Shown here piece by piece: positions 55,681 through 64,000 of a stretch of DNA of 64,000 nucleotides. Source of the DNA: an uncultured Coprococcus sp. GTDB taxonomy: Bacteria; Bacillota; Clostridia; Lachnospirales; Lachnospiraceae. The notes below the pieces were generated by a model. It was not told the DNA's origin. It did not search any database and was given only the letters and a program-made list of their open reading frames with translations. Position 1 is the stretch's first letter. The number at the start of each line of letters is the position of its first letter. The stretch lies in NCBI GenBank assembly GCA_934277375.1, contig CAKQTZ010000001.1, positions 399,838 through 463,837 on the forward strand. Direction: 5' to 3'. The position numbers and the translations under genes are program-made.

Positions 55681-57264
55681 ATGAATAATGATAGAGATAA
55701 TGTGACGTTTAGTGCCTTTTTTAAACTGGCAATGATAATCCTCCCGGGAATGTTGATATATGTAACCACATTAATTCCGGTATATTTTGGTAAAAATGGT
55801 CTTATTTTATCACTTTTTCTGATGCTATGCATAGCATTTGCTTATGTGATACTACTATATATTGTGTACACAAAAATAGATGAGAGAAACAGACACAGCG
55901 GAGAAATGTCACACCAAAGGATCATTGCATTGATTTTTGGGATGAGAATGGCGGTCAGAATGGGGATATTCATGTATGCACTGTCGGAGACATCCAGACA
56001 GTTGATGCTCAGACGATATTCTTCTGTGGTTATATTCCTGCCATTATTTCTGGGGGCATTGTATATGGGTAAATGTGGATTTAAGGGCATGCTGAGATTT
56101 GGAGAGGCTGTATTCTGGCTGGTGTGTGTGGCCGGGGGAATAGTGCTTATCTCGTCCGTCAGTAACATGGATATATCGGAACTTAAGGCGTATGCTGAGC
56201 TTATAGATGAGGGGGGGATAAGTGCAACCATAAGTGGAGTGATGTCCCGGGGTGGGCTGCTGTTTCTTGGCTTTATTCCCATGGAAATGCTTGTCATCAT
56301 GTATCTCAGGATAAAAAACAGGAGCAGGGGAATGCTGATAGGGACAACCTGTCTGGGAACACTGGTTGGCGTTATTGGTTCGATTATAGTGGTATGTACG
56401 CTCGGCGTTGGGGCTATGCTGGCCAGAAACAAGAATACACTATATGTTGTGGGCGCCATGGAACTGCCCGGAGGCATAAAGATTAGACCGTTGATACTGG
56501 TGTGCTATCTGCTGCTTGTGAGCGGAATGATGCTTATCACAGCAAATGTCGTGTCAGGATTTGGTGCGATGGACAGACTGGGAGAAAGCGGCAGTAAATG
56601 GCGCTGGCGGGCTCTGTGGATTGTGGTGGTATGCGCAGTGTTCCTGTGGATCACGCATGTGCCATCCACAAGGAGCAGAGTGAGACTAGTCATGGTATAT
56701 CTTGCACTGGTGGATATCCCGCTGTCCCTGATACTCCCTGCGGTCTCTGTTGTGAACCGGTGGAAAACAGGCAAGGTTATGCTGATGTGGATGGCCATGC
56801 TGTGGGCTGGTGTGCTCAATGGCTGTTCATACAAGGCTGTTGAGGATGTGGATTATGTAAATGCTGTCATCGTGGAGGAGGACAGTGGTTCGAATTATAA
56901 ATATAGTCTCGTGATCACAGAGCTGAATGATGACAAGGATGCCCTCACAAAGGAGAATATATACAGTGCAAGGGCTTCGTCATTTGCCGAGGTGTGTGAT
57001 GCGTATAATGCGGGTCACACGAGAAGCCTTGATACAAGCCATGTGGAGTATGTTGTGGCTGATAATGAGCGCATTATGGATGCTGTATGTCCTGAACTGG
57101 AGAAGGAATTTGCCACCAGCTATGTCACAGTGGTCATAGATTCAGATATATTGGAGAAATCAAAAGGAAACAATACCAAAGATTATCTGAAGACTCATTG
57201 CAGGGGCGAGTGCCTTGCAACCTTCAGAAGAGATGCCGCCGGGAAAAATAAGAGTGGATATTAA
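55681..57264 (+). CDS. GerB-like permease fused to a short GerC-like domain
   Basis: 527 aa. Residues 1-370 carry about ten membrane helices of the GerB/APC-type receptor permease. The last helix runs into GVLNGCSYKAVEDVDYVNAVIVEED, with C382 where the lipobox Cys of a GerC lipoprotein would be. Residues 382-527 resemble GerC domain 1: the El/ED motif after Cys and FAEVCDAYNAGHTRSLDTSHVEY. GerC proteins are normally separate and about 350-400 aa. Here it is fused and only about 145 residues long. ATG 55681 follows the GerA stop immediately. No frameshift was seen in the joint. Confidence 0.78.
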   Translation: MNNDRDNVTFSAFFKLAMIILPGMLIYVTTLIPVYFGKNGLILSLFLMLCIAFAYVILLYIVYTKIDERNRHSGEMSHQRIIALIFGMRMAVRMGIFMYALSETSRQLMLRRYSSVVIFLPLFLGALYMGKCGFKGMLRFGEAVFWLVCVAGGIVLISSVSNMDISELKAYAELIDEGGISATISGVMSRGGLLFLGFIPMEMLVIMYLRIKNRSRGMLIGTTCLGTLVGVIGSIIVVCTLGVGAMLARNKNTLYVVGAMELPGGIKIRPLILVCYLLLVSGMMLITANVVSGFGAMDRLGESGSKWRWRALWIVVVCAVFLWITHVPSTRSRVRLVMVYLALVDIPLSLILPAVSVVNRWKTGKVMLMWMAMLWAGVLNGCSYKAVEDVDYVNAVIVEEDSGSNYKYSLVITELNDDKDALTKENIYSARASSFAEVCDAYNAGHTRSLDTSHVEYVVADNERIMDAVCPELEKEFATSYVTVVIDSDILEKSKGNNTKDYLKTHCRGECLATFRRDAAGKNKSGY

Positions 57265-57286
57265 AGAATGATAGGAGGTATTGTAT

Positions 57287-57781
57287 ATGTGGAGAATGTT
57301 CAAGGCGGGAATACTGGGAGTGTTTTTAGGGGTTGTTTTTGGCGTGATATTTGGTCATATGTCATATGTGAAAAATTACAGCGGGAAAGCGGCCAGAGAG
57401 ATAATGGCGGATGCTGTCATGTTCAACAATACACAGGATGACAGTGACAGGGTAATAAGGCTCAAGGTAAACTACGATGGCGATCTTGGTTCTGAGGACA
57501 AGAAGAAACAGCTTGAGAGTTATGTGGGAAATACAGTTATGGAGCAGGTTCAGAAATGGCTTGGTGATGACTACAGTAACAATATGAGTTATATAGAGAT
57601 GAGGCACAATCTGGTTATGGCTATGGATGAGATAAATGAGATTGCAGGTTATGCTGCGGATAAATGGGGAGTTGATGCTGATGCTGATTCGGGATTTTCA
57701 TATGAGTATTTCAGGTCAGCGGGGGACGAGCTCCCTCCAGGGTATTATGAGACATTGAGCATCAATCTGGATGACAAGTAA
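57287..57781 (+). CDS. spoIIR: SpoIIR-like protein, truncated at the C-terminus
   Basis: 164 aa. An N-terminal membrane segment is followed by VIRLKVNYDGDLGSEDKKKQL, which resembles the SpoIIR opening VIRFHVIANSDSEEDQxLK. It ends with LPPGYYETLSINLDDK, which matches the LPAGxYEALRIxIG region, and then stops. The G-x-G-x-NWWCV ending of the family is missing. SpoIIR is secreted by the forespore to trigger SpoIIGA cleavage of pro-sigma-E. AGGAGG lies 8 nt before ATG 57287. The identification rests on these two ends and is moderate. Confidence 0.65.
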   Translation: MWRMFKAGILGVFLGVVFGVIFGHMSYVKNYSGKAAREIMADAVMFNNTQDDSDRVIRLKVNYDGDLGSEDKKKQLESYVGNTVMEQVQKWLGDDYSNNMSYIEMRHNLVMAMDEINEIAGYAADKWGVDADADSGFSYEYFRSAGDELPPGYYETLSINLDDK

Positions 57782-57859
57782 CATTGATAATTCGCAGGCC
57801 AGGTGTTATACTCTGATTTGTGGCAGAAGCCGCATATTAAAGTATAAGGAGCATGCGTT

Positions 57860-58912
57860 ATGGCTAAGGAAAATCTGGTAGTAATATTTGGCGGAAGATC
57901 ATCAGAGCATGAGGTTTCCTGTATATCAGTGCAGACAGTTGCGAAGGCAGTAGATCCGGAGAGATATAATATGACTCTGGTGGGCATCACCAAGGAGGGA
58001 AGATGGCTCAGAGTTGATAGTATAGAGAGTATAGAGGATGGAAGCTGGCGCGATGGCTGCGTTACTGCTGTCATATCCCCGGATACAAAGGGTGAGCTTT
58101 TGTTGATAGATGGAGATTCCCTCGAGAGAGAGAAAGTAGATGTGATATTCCCAGTGCTGCATGGAATGTACGGAGAGGATGGAACTATTCAGGGCCTCTT
58201 TGAGATGGCTGATATTCCATATGTAGGATGTGGGGTTCTTGCTTCAGCAGCTTCCATGGACAAATTCTATACCAAGGTAATAGTTGACAACATAGGCGTT
58301 AGACAGGCGAGATTTGTTCCTGTTCTTGCGGAGGATTTTTCAGATCTCGACAGTGCAATGGACAGAGTTGAGGCTGAACTGGATTATCCTGTATTTGTAA
58401 AGCCTTCAAAGGCGGGTTCTTCCAAGGGAGTCAACAAGGCTTCAGACAGGGCAGAACTTAAAGCTGCACTGGAGGAGGCAATCAGGTTCGACAATAAGAT
58501 TCTGGTTGAGGAGACTATCATTGGCCGTGAGCTTGAGTGCGGAGTCCTGGGATATAAGGACAACACCAAGGCTTCAGGTGTAGGAGAGATACTTGCTGCA
58601 GCTGAGTTCTATGATTTTGACGCAAAGTATAATAATGCGGAATCCAAGACTGTTATTGGCGCTGATATACCTGAAAATGTGGAGAAGGAGATCAGAGAAG
58701 ACGCGGTGAAGATATTCAGGGCTCTGGATGGATTTGGCCTCTCAAGGGTTGACTTCTTCCTGGAGAAAGGCACTGATAAGGTTGTTTTCAATGAGATAAA
58801 TACTCTTCCTGGATTTACGGGAATCAGCATGTATCCTATGCTCTGGAATGCCCAGGGATACGATATAAAGACGCTTGTGACGACTCTTATAGAGATGGCA
58901 AAGGAACGTTAA
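57860..58912 (+). CDS. ddl: D-alanine--D-alanine ligase
   Basis: 350 aa, an ATP-grasp enzyme that makes the D-Ala-D-Ala dipeptide for peptidoglycan. VIFGGRSSEHEVS is the N-terminal motif. HGMYGEDGTIQGLFE is the glycine-rich loop, and FVKPSKAGSSKGV and FNEINTLPGFT complete the active site. A Tyr before VGCG in the omega-loop region (IPYVGCG) favours D-Ala over D-lactate ligase. AAGGAGC precedes ATG 57860. Confidence 0.96.
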   Translation: MAKENLVVIFGGRSSEHEVSCISVQTVAKAVDPERYNMTLVGITKEGRWLRVDSIESIEDGSWRDGCVTAVISPDTKGELLLIDGDSLEREKVDVIFPVLHGMYGEDGTIQGLFEMADIPYVGCGVLASAASMDKFYTKVIVDNIGVRQARFVPVLAEDFSDLDSAMDRVEAELDYPVFVKPSKAGSSKGVNKASDRAELKAALEEAIRFDNKILVEETIIGRELECGVLGYKDNTKASGVGEILAAAEFYDFDAKYNNAESKTVIGADIPENVEKEIREDAVKIFRALDGFGLSRVDFFLEKGTDKVVFNEINTLPGFTGISMYPMLWNAQGYDIKTLVTTLIEMAKER

Positions 58913-58937
58913 TACATTATACGGATTGGAAATTTAT

Positions 58938-59360
58938 ATGATTAGAAATGTTACAGTGACGGTTATAGGTGAACAGCGCTCTAACAGAGAGGAAGAGAAT
59001 GTTGAACCTATAGAGCTTGTTACCAGAGGTAATATCCATGAAAAGGACGGGGTATATCACCTGAAATATGATGAGTACTATGAAGATATGGGTAAGCCGG
59101 TGAAGAATCTGCTGAAGTTTGATGAGAATGGAATGGACCTCACGAAGAAGGGTGAGGTCAGTTCTGCTATGTCATTCAGGGTGGGAGAGACCAGAGAGGC
59201 GTTTTATTCGACGCCGGCGGGAACTATCAATATCAGTATACTCACGGAAGGATACCAGATGGTAAAGACCGAGAAGGGTATGGCAGTTGCTGCGGTCTAT
59301 GTTATGGATTATGGCAACGATTGTCTGTCCTTCAATGTACTCAGGATAAACATAGAATGA
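58938..59360 (+). CDS. DUF1934-family protein (YwiB-like)
   Basis: 140 aa, beta-rich, with the calycin-like barrel expected of DUF1934. VTVTVIGEQRS at the start and YDEYYEDMGKPVKNLLKF are the recognisable parts. ATG 58938 gives the normal N-terminus but has only a weak ribosome binding site (GGA). It lies 25 nt after ddl and 10 nt before the methyltransferase, so it is in one operon. Function is unknown. Confidence 0.8.
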   Translation: MIRNVTVTVIGEQRSNREEENVEPIELVTRGNIHEKDGVYHLKYDEYYEDMGKPVKNLLKFDENGMDLTKKGEVSSAMSFRVGETREAFYSTPAGTINISILTEGYQMVKTEKGMAVAAVYVMDYGNDCLSFNVLRINIE

Positions 59361-59370
59361 GGTTTGATGA

Positions 59371-59988
59371 ATGGGCAGTGAGAAGGCTTTTGATGATTTC
59401 CTGTCGATAGATACATCGGAGGGAATAGGCGCCAGTGAGGTAACTGATGACAACAATATATATCAGGCGACATATTACAGGGATCTGGTGACGCTGTTTG
59501 ATCAGGTCACTCTGGAACCGGAGGATACTCTGGTAGACTTTGGATGCGGACTCGGAAGAGTGTTGTTCTATGGGAATTCCAGACATTATTGCAGGACAAC
59601 GGGCATAGAGGCGGATAAGTCCATATATGATAAGCTCATTGAGAATGCTGCAGGATATCAGAAGAGATTTTATGACCAGGAAGAGCGGATGCGTTTTTAC
59701 AACGTCACTGCGCAGGAATATGAAGTTGCGGATGAGGATAATTATTTTTATTTCTTCAATCCGTTTTCCGCTGAAATATTTGAAAAGGTCATAGAAAATA
59801 TTATAAATTCAGTGCGTAGAAGTCCGAGAGATATATACCTGATGCTGTATTATCCGACATTTGAATATCAGAGGGTGATGCGCGACAGCCGGTATTTTGT
59901 GCTGAAGAATATCATAAAGCTGTCAGGATATGAAGAGGATCCGGATGAGAAGGTGTATGTGTACCACATGTCAAGATATTTTGTGTGA
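59371..59988 (+). CDS. Class I SAM-dependent methyltransferase
   Basis: 205 aa. The SAM-binding loop is DFGCGLGRV at about residues 56-64, followed by TGIEADK as the acidic loop. NPFS near residue 135 is at the catalytic position typical of N- or O-methyltransferases acting on small molecules or proteins. The substrate is unknown. The 3' end overlaps the converging CPBP gene by 18 nt. Confidence 0.82.
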   Translation: MGSEKAFDDFLSIDTSEGIGASEVTDDNNIYQATYYRDLVTLFDQVTLEPEDTLVDFGCGLGRVLFYGNSRHYCRTTGIEADKSIYDKLIENAAGYQKRFYDQEERMRFYNVTAQEYEVADEDNYFYFFNPFSAEIFEKVIENIINSVRRSPRDIYLMLYYPTFEYQRVMRDSRYFVLKNIIKLSGYEEDPDEKVYVYHMSRYFV

Positions 59989-60819
59989 GTTCGTATGCGT
60001 AAGCAGCATATATGTGAGTGAGATACACAGAGCGCAGATGACTCCGGCTCCAGTGACGAAAGAGACTGAGGTACAGGAAAATGGCAGCAGCTTTGAAAAT
60101 GATTCCACAAGGTAACCAGAGGTGTTGATAACTATGTGTAGAAACATTCCCGGTAACAGAGATGAAGACCATTCCGTGAGGGCTGCAAGCAGGATTCCGG
60201 CTGGAAATGCATAACAGAACTGCACGACATTGCCGTGGAATATGCCGAAGAACAGTGCAGACAGGATGACAGCTGCGGCTGTGGAATATTTGAATGAGAA
60301 AGCTCTATGCAGAGAGTGCAGAGTAATTCCTCTGAATATGAGTTCCTCACCTATGGGAGCCAGGAACATGACTGTGAATACCCTGAGGATTCCGTTGTCA
60401 GGAGAGAATGATGAACTGGTCATATCTCTGTATGACCGGAGAAGCTCTGGATTGTGGAGATCGATCAGCTCCAGTATTCCGGTGGAGAACAATTGCAGGG
60501 ATATGCCGGATGCACAGAGTAGAACTGCAACGATAAAACCGCGGAGAAATGATGTGATATTTATTTTTCTGCGGTTTTTGTGTGCAGTAATATTCTGATC
60601 TGCAGAGCCTGAGTATATCCATGGGTATACGATATATACAATTACTGAAACAAGGATTATGGCCATATATGACAACAGGGATGACGAAATTACGCCATCC
60701 CTGTTGTTTCCGTATAGTACTATGGCGATCGCATACGTGCTGTTCTGGACAAGTATCATACATACCGGTGCCAGAATAGCAAATCCGAGATCGCGGAGGT
60801 TGATATGACAGTTATTCAT
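59971..60819 (-). CDS. CPBP-family intramembrane metalloprotease
   Basis: 282 aa with about eight membrane helices. The Abi/CPBP motifs are present: EELIFRG (near residue 160), FGIFHGN (about 198) and a third H in FLHIVIN near residue 235. Such proteins process prenylated or bacteriocin-like peptides or confer immunity to them. The gene stands alone on the minus strand and overlaps the methyltransferase gene at its end. Confidence 0.86.
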   Translation of the reverse strand: MNNCHINLRDLGFAILAPVCMILVQNSTYAIAIVLYGNNRDGVISSSLLSYMAIILVSVIVYIVYPWIYSGSADQNITAHKNRRKINITSFLRGFIVAVLLCASGISLQLFSTGILELIDLHNPELLRSYRDMTSSSFSPDNGILRVFTVMFLAPIGEELIFRGITLHSLHRAFSFKYSTAAAVILSALFFGIFHGNVVQFCYAFPAGILLAALTEWSSSLLPGMFLHIVINTSGYLVESFSKLLPFSCTSVSFVTGAGVICALCISLTYMLLTHTNSHKIS

Positions 60820-60848
60820 ATAGGCAGCCTCCTTCCAGTATCACAGTA

Positions 60849-61412
60849 TTACATCTTCTGAATCTTGCTAGCTCTTTCTTTCTCTTCCTTAGCCTTAGCC
60901 TTAGCTGCGGCCTTCTGCTCCTTGCTGAGCTTAGTCTCAGACATGTCCTTTTCGTACATATCCTGATACTTTCTCTGTTTTGCACGAAGCTTTTCGCCAA
61001 ATGTCTTCTTGCCAGGCTTTTCTACAACCTTACCTCTGACATTCTTGACGCTTATTATGTAGATTCCGCTGACCATAGCCTTTACCTCACCGCGTACAGG
61101 CATCTGATCATATATACCGTCATCACAGATGAGGTTCATGATCTGAGGTCCGATCTTAGCCTTTACGATAGGCATCTTAGCTTTCTGATAACGCTTTGGT
61201 GTCTGTTCCATGACGATCTTAGGCAGTCCGGCATCCTTCATAGGAAGCATCTTCTTGTCGATGACGAGCATTGTAACCGGCTGTGCCTGTTCCTTCATCA
61301 TCTCCTTCTGTGCTGACTGCTTTTTCTGCATCTTGTTGCCGACTATATATAAAGCAACAAATACGCCGATAACGATAACCAGTATGATTATCAACCATAT
61401 CCACCATGCCAT
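60849..61412 (-). CDS. Single-span membrane protein of unknown function
   Basis: 187 aa. One N-terminal transmembrane helix (WIWLIIILVIVIGVFVALYI), a beta-rich middle (about 45-130, with MLVIDKKMLPMKDAGLPKIV) and a Lys/Ala/Glu-rich coiled tail. The tail and middle are probably cytosolic. ATG 61412 follows AGGAGG and starts the membrane helix; the frame extends 51 nt upstream without support. I know no function; it looks conserved in Lachnospiraceae. Confidence 0.72.
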   Translation of the reverse strand: MAWWIWLIIILVIVIGVFVALYIVGNKMQKKQSAQKEMMKEQAQPVTMLVIDKKMLPMKDAGLPKIVMEQTPKRYQKAKMPIVKAKIGPQIMNLICDDGIYDQMPVRGEVKAMVSGIYIISVKNVRGKVVEKPGKKTFGEKLRAKQRKYQDMYEKDMSETKLSKEQKAAAKAKAKEEKERASKIQKM

Positions 61413-61510
61413 GTTAAGTTCCTCCTGAATAAATTGTAGTTGCGCGGCGCCTGCGCGCAGCATAAGATTCGCCTATGCTTTTTGACGCTGATTTGAATAT
61501 TATAGCTTTA

Positions 61511-62251
61511 TCACTTTTTTGTTGCAAGAGGAAGATTTTTTACTCTTGCTTCCTGGATGAGCACCGGAATTGTCTCCAGAACCTCCTTGCGATCCTTTGG
61601 CTTTAATCCGTTTATGTCTATTGGTTCGAGAAATTCTATAATTACTCTGTGACTGCGGATAAAATTGTGCTTGTTGGCCTCCATGATATTGTCTGTTCCA
61701 CATATGGATACAGGCACGATGAGGCTTCCGGCCTTCTGTGCGATCTTGTATGCACCGTCCTTGAAAGGAAGAAGTTCTTCGCCGTCATTTCTGTGTCCTT
61801 CAGGAAATACCATCATGGAATGTCCGGATTTTACTATATCAGCCGACTGCATGATAGTCTCCAGTCCTTTCTTTAGGTCGGATCTGTCAAGGAATGTACA
61901 TCCTATGTCCTTCATATACCATGGAAGTATAGGGACCTTCAGGATTCCGTCTTTGGACATAAATCCCAGAGGTCTGTCCAGTGCGTTGTGGCAGCACAGT
62001 ATATCGAAGAAGCTTCTGTGGTTGCCGACAAACAGAATAGGCTGATCCTTCGGTACCCGTTCCAGACCTATGACAGTGCGCCTGGCACCGCATATGAACA
62101 GGACTATTCCGAAGAAGCCCTTGACCAGCTTCTGGGCGTGGCGGTACGCCTTCTCCTGATCCTTCTTAGCCAGAAGGTACAGATACAGGTGATACGGAGT
62201 ACACAGGATGATGCCCAGAAAGGCAAATAAATATGCAAATATTGTTCTCAA
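61511..62251 (-). CDS. plsC: 1-acyl-sn-glycerol-3-phosphate acyltransferase
   Basis: 246 aa. The acyltransferase motif is NHRSFFD near residue 75 and the phosphate-binding motif is VFPEGHRNDG near residue 150. An N-terminal membrane helix fits the PlsC type. It adds the second acyl chain in phosphatidic acid synthesis. It may be one of several plsC paralogues. Confidence 0.92.
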   Translation of the reverse strand: MRTIFAYLFAFLGIILCTPYHLYLYLLAKKDQEKAYRHAQKLVKGFFGIVLFICGARRTVIGLERVPKDQPILFVGNHRSFFDILCCHNALDRPLGFMSKDGILKVPILPWYMKDIGCTFLDRSDLKKGLETIMQSADIVKSGHSMMVFPEGHRNDGEELLPFKDGAYKIAQKAGSLIVPVSICGTDNIMEANKHNFIRSHRVIIEFLEPIDINGLKPKDRKEVLETIPVLIQEARVKNLPLATKK

Positions 62252-62322
62252 TATTATAATTCTCCTTATGCTATTTTAAATGTTCCAGTATATAGCGACA
62301 AATACCAGTTATTTGTCTTGTC

Positions 62323-63891
62323 CTACTTATCCTCGCTTGATTTCTTCTCTGGAACAGGAGTATATCTTCCATAGAGCTTTGATGTCTCAAGAAGTCTGTC
62401 TGACAACTGCTTGCTTAGGTCTGAGGCTTTGAATCTCCATGCCCAGTTGCCTTCTCCGACGCCTGGCGTGTTCATACGTGCCCATGAGTCGAGCTTCAGC
62501 ACATCCTGCATAGGAACGATGGCCATGTTGGCAACAGAGGAGAAGCATGCTCTTATCATAACCCAGCAGATATCACTTGCGTCAGTGCTGTAGTATCTTC
62601 TAAGCTTATCCTTTGAAGCCTCATAAGCCTGTGTATACCATCCAAGTGTGGTGTCGTTGTCGTGTGTTCCTGTATAGCATACACAGTTAGGTGTGTAATT
62701 ATGTGGAAGAAAGTCGTTCTCGTTTGGATTTTCAAATGCAAACTGAAGGATCTTCATTCCAGGAAGTCCGAATTTGTCTCTGAGTTCTATGACAGAATCA
62801 TCTATCTCACCGAGATCCTCAGCGATGATAGGAAGATGATAGCCCAGATTTGCCTCAAGCTGTGTGAAGAAGTTCAGTCCCGGAGCCGGCTTCCACTCGC
62901 CGTTGATGGCGGTTTCCTCGCCGTAAGGCACTGCCCAGTAACGGTCGAATCCCCTGAAGTGGTCTATTCTGAGGAAATCTGTTACTGTGAGCTGATATTT
63001 GATCCTCTCTATCCACCATGCGTAGCCTGTCTCGGTATGCTTTTTCCAGTTGTACAGAGGGTTGCCCCAGAGCTGGCCGGTAGCTGAGAAATAATCTGGT
63101 GGAACACCTGCAACCTCGATAGGGTATCCTTTTGAATCCAGCAGGAACAGTTCCTGATTGGACCATACGTCTGCGCTGTCCCATGCGAGGAATATAGGTG
63201 TGTCGCCTACTATGCTGATTCCGAGATCATTTGCATATGTCTTGAGGGCTTGCCACTGCTCCGCAAAAAGGAACTGGAGGAAGTTGTAATATCCGATTCC
63301 GTCGGCAAGCTTCTTCTTCCATGTGGTCTTCTGCCTTGCAGTAGGCTTTTTCAGAGAATCGTCCCACATGTACCAAGGCATTCCTTCGTGCGCATCCTTG
63401 CCGGCCATGAACAGTGAGTAGTCGGCGAGCCAGGATGTATTCTTGACAAATGCATTAAATCTTGCCATGAGTTCATCGTCTCCTGACATATCATCTGTAT
63501 AGTCAGCGTCGATAAATCTCTCATACGCTTTCTTCAGAAGTTCTGTCTTGAATTCTATAAGGGTTCCATAGTCGATCTTCTCAGGATCCCAGTCAGGCAT
63601 AGCTGAGAAATCCTCATCGATAAGTAACTTCTTCTTTCTGAGGTAGTCGATATCGATGATAAGTGGCTGACCTGCAAATGCTGAGAATGGCTGATAAGGT
63701 GAATCACCAAAGCCGGTATGTCCAAGTGGAAGTACCTGCCACAGATTTAATCCTGAAGCTGCAAGAAAGTCGATGAATTGATAAGCGCCCGGACCCAGAT
63801 CACCGATTCCGTATGGACTTGGGAATGATGTCGGATGAGCCAGAATGCCGGCGTATTTCTTAGGCTTTTTTTCGTTGTTCTGCTCTAACAT
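62323..63891 (-). CDS. malQ: 4-alpha-glucanotransferase (amylomaltase)
   Basis: 522 aa, GH77. It moves maltosyl and longer units between alpha-1,4-glucans and frees glucose. HPTSFPSPYGIGDLG is at the N-terminus; FLRIDHFRGFDRYW contains the nucleophile Asp; IAEDLGEID holds the acid/base Glu, and YTGTHDNDTTLGW the third acidic residue. ATG 63891 follows AGAGGATATA. It complements the glucan phosphorylase at 28-30 kb. Confidence 0.95.
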   Translation of the reverse strand: MLEQNNEKKPKKYAGILAHPTSFPSPYGIGDLGPGAYQFIDFLAASGLNLWQVLPLGHTGFGDSPYQPFSAFAGQPLIIDIDYLRKKKLLIDEDFSAMPDWDPEKIDYGTLIEFKTELLKKAYERFIDADYTDDMSGDDELMARFNAFVKNTSWLADYSLFMAGKDAHEGMPWYMWDDSLKKPTARQKTTWKKKLADGIGYYNFLQFLFAEQWQALKTYANDLGISIVGDTPIFLAWDSADVWSNQELFLLDSKGYPIEVAGVPPDYFSATGQLWGNPLYNWKKHTETGYAWWIERIKYQLTVTDFLRIDHFRGFDRYWAVPYGEETAINGEWKPAPGLNFFTQLEANLGYHLPIIAEDLGEIDDSVIELRDKFGLPGMKILQFAFENPNENDFLPHNYTPNCVCYTGTHDNDTTLGWYTQAYEASKDKLRRYYSTDASDICWVMIRACFSSVANMAIVPMQDVLKLDSWARMNTPGVGEGNWAWRFKASDLSKQLSDRLLETSKLYGRYTPVPEKKSSEDK

Positions 63892-63923
63892 AATATATCC
63901 TCTTTTCATAATATGTAAAACCA

Positions 63924-64000
63924 CAGAGCCAAGCCACCTCACAGTCTCTTCGAGCCTGTTCGGCTGGTGTGCCCTGCTGCGTTCAGAGCCAAGCCACCTC
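63924..64000. repeat. 17-bp direct repeat at the right edge, 60-bp period
   Basis: CAGAGCCAAGCCACCTC occurs at 63924-63940 and again at 63984-64000, where the window ends. It may be the beginning of a longer tandem repeat. The unit contains an imperfect hairpin around CGAGCC/GGCTGG. Confidence 0.7.

Noticed and set aside
63924..64000. CRISPR array
   Set aside because: Only two 17-bp copies, no cas gene, and the repeat is too short.

Overview
The window looks like a chromosomal segment of a gut Firmicute of the family Lachnospiraceae, in the range of Coprococcus or its relatives. This is inference from gene content: strong AGGAGG ribosome binding sites, a T-box in front of ileS, an Agr-type peptide system, GerA and SpoII family proteins, GH94/GH36/GH5 glycan enzymes, and small families common in that group (DUF4358, DUF5685, DUF1934, DUF624). 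No rRNA, tRNA, insertion sequence, prophage or CRISPR array was seen. All genes recognised are intact ORFs.

Layout. 0.2-3.1 kb: zinc-ribbon membrane protein, a small membrane protein, and a membrane protein with a long Q/Y/G-rich repeat. 3.3-12 kb: an alpha-galactoside island with an AraC regulator, a DUF624 protein, a sugar ABC transporter (binding protein and two permeases, no ATPase), an unknown membrane protein and a GH36 alpha-galactosidase. 12.2-16 kb: a MATE exporter divergent from an AraC regulator, then a WNQPNPQMQP-repeat membrane protein. 16.1-19.7 kb: T-box leader and a long-type isoleucyl-tRNA synthetase. 19.7-23.3 kb: a 225-nt long hairpin, a metallophosphoesterase, and an AGCS amino acid/cation symporter with an unusual inserted domain. 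23.6-27.6 kb: an Hsp70/J-protein operon. 27.8-36.6 kb: alpha-glucan phosphorylase, secreted GH5 endoglucanase, cold-shock protein, SpoIID-like and SpoIIQ-like proteins, and cellobiose phosphorylase.

36.7-39.8 kb: an Agr-type quorum locus in which agrD is divergent from agrB-agrA-agrC across a nested inverted repeat. 40-46 kb: a small membrane protein, a LacI-family regulator and a sulfate ABC operon with two cre-like sites. 46.2-50 kb: a Thr-rich surface protein and an aldose 1-epimerase. 50-64 kb: SGNH hydrolase, DUF4358 lipoprotein, flavoredoxin, ispE with a GntR regulator, a GerA protein, a GerB-GerC fusion, a truncated SpoIIR-like protein, ddl, DUF1934, a methyltransferase, a CPBP protease, an unknown membrane protein, plsC and malQ.

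How the genes fit together: the glycan genes cover alpha-galactosides (uptake plus GH36), beta-glucan (secreted GH5, intracellular GH94) and starch or glycogen (phosphorylase plus MalQ), with an epimerase feeding galactose or glucose metabolism. The most notable points are the divergent Agr locus, the sporulation/germination proteins that have all lost key residues or domains yet keep open frames, the symporter insertion, and the long unassigned hairpin at 20 kb.
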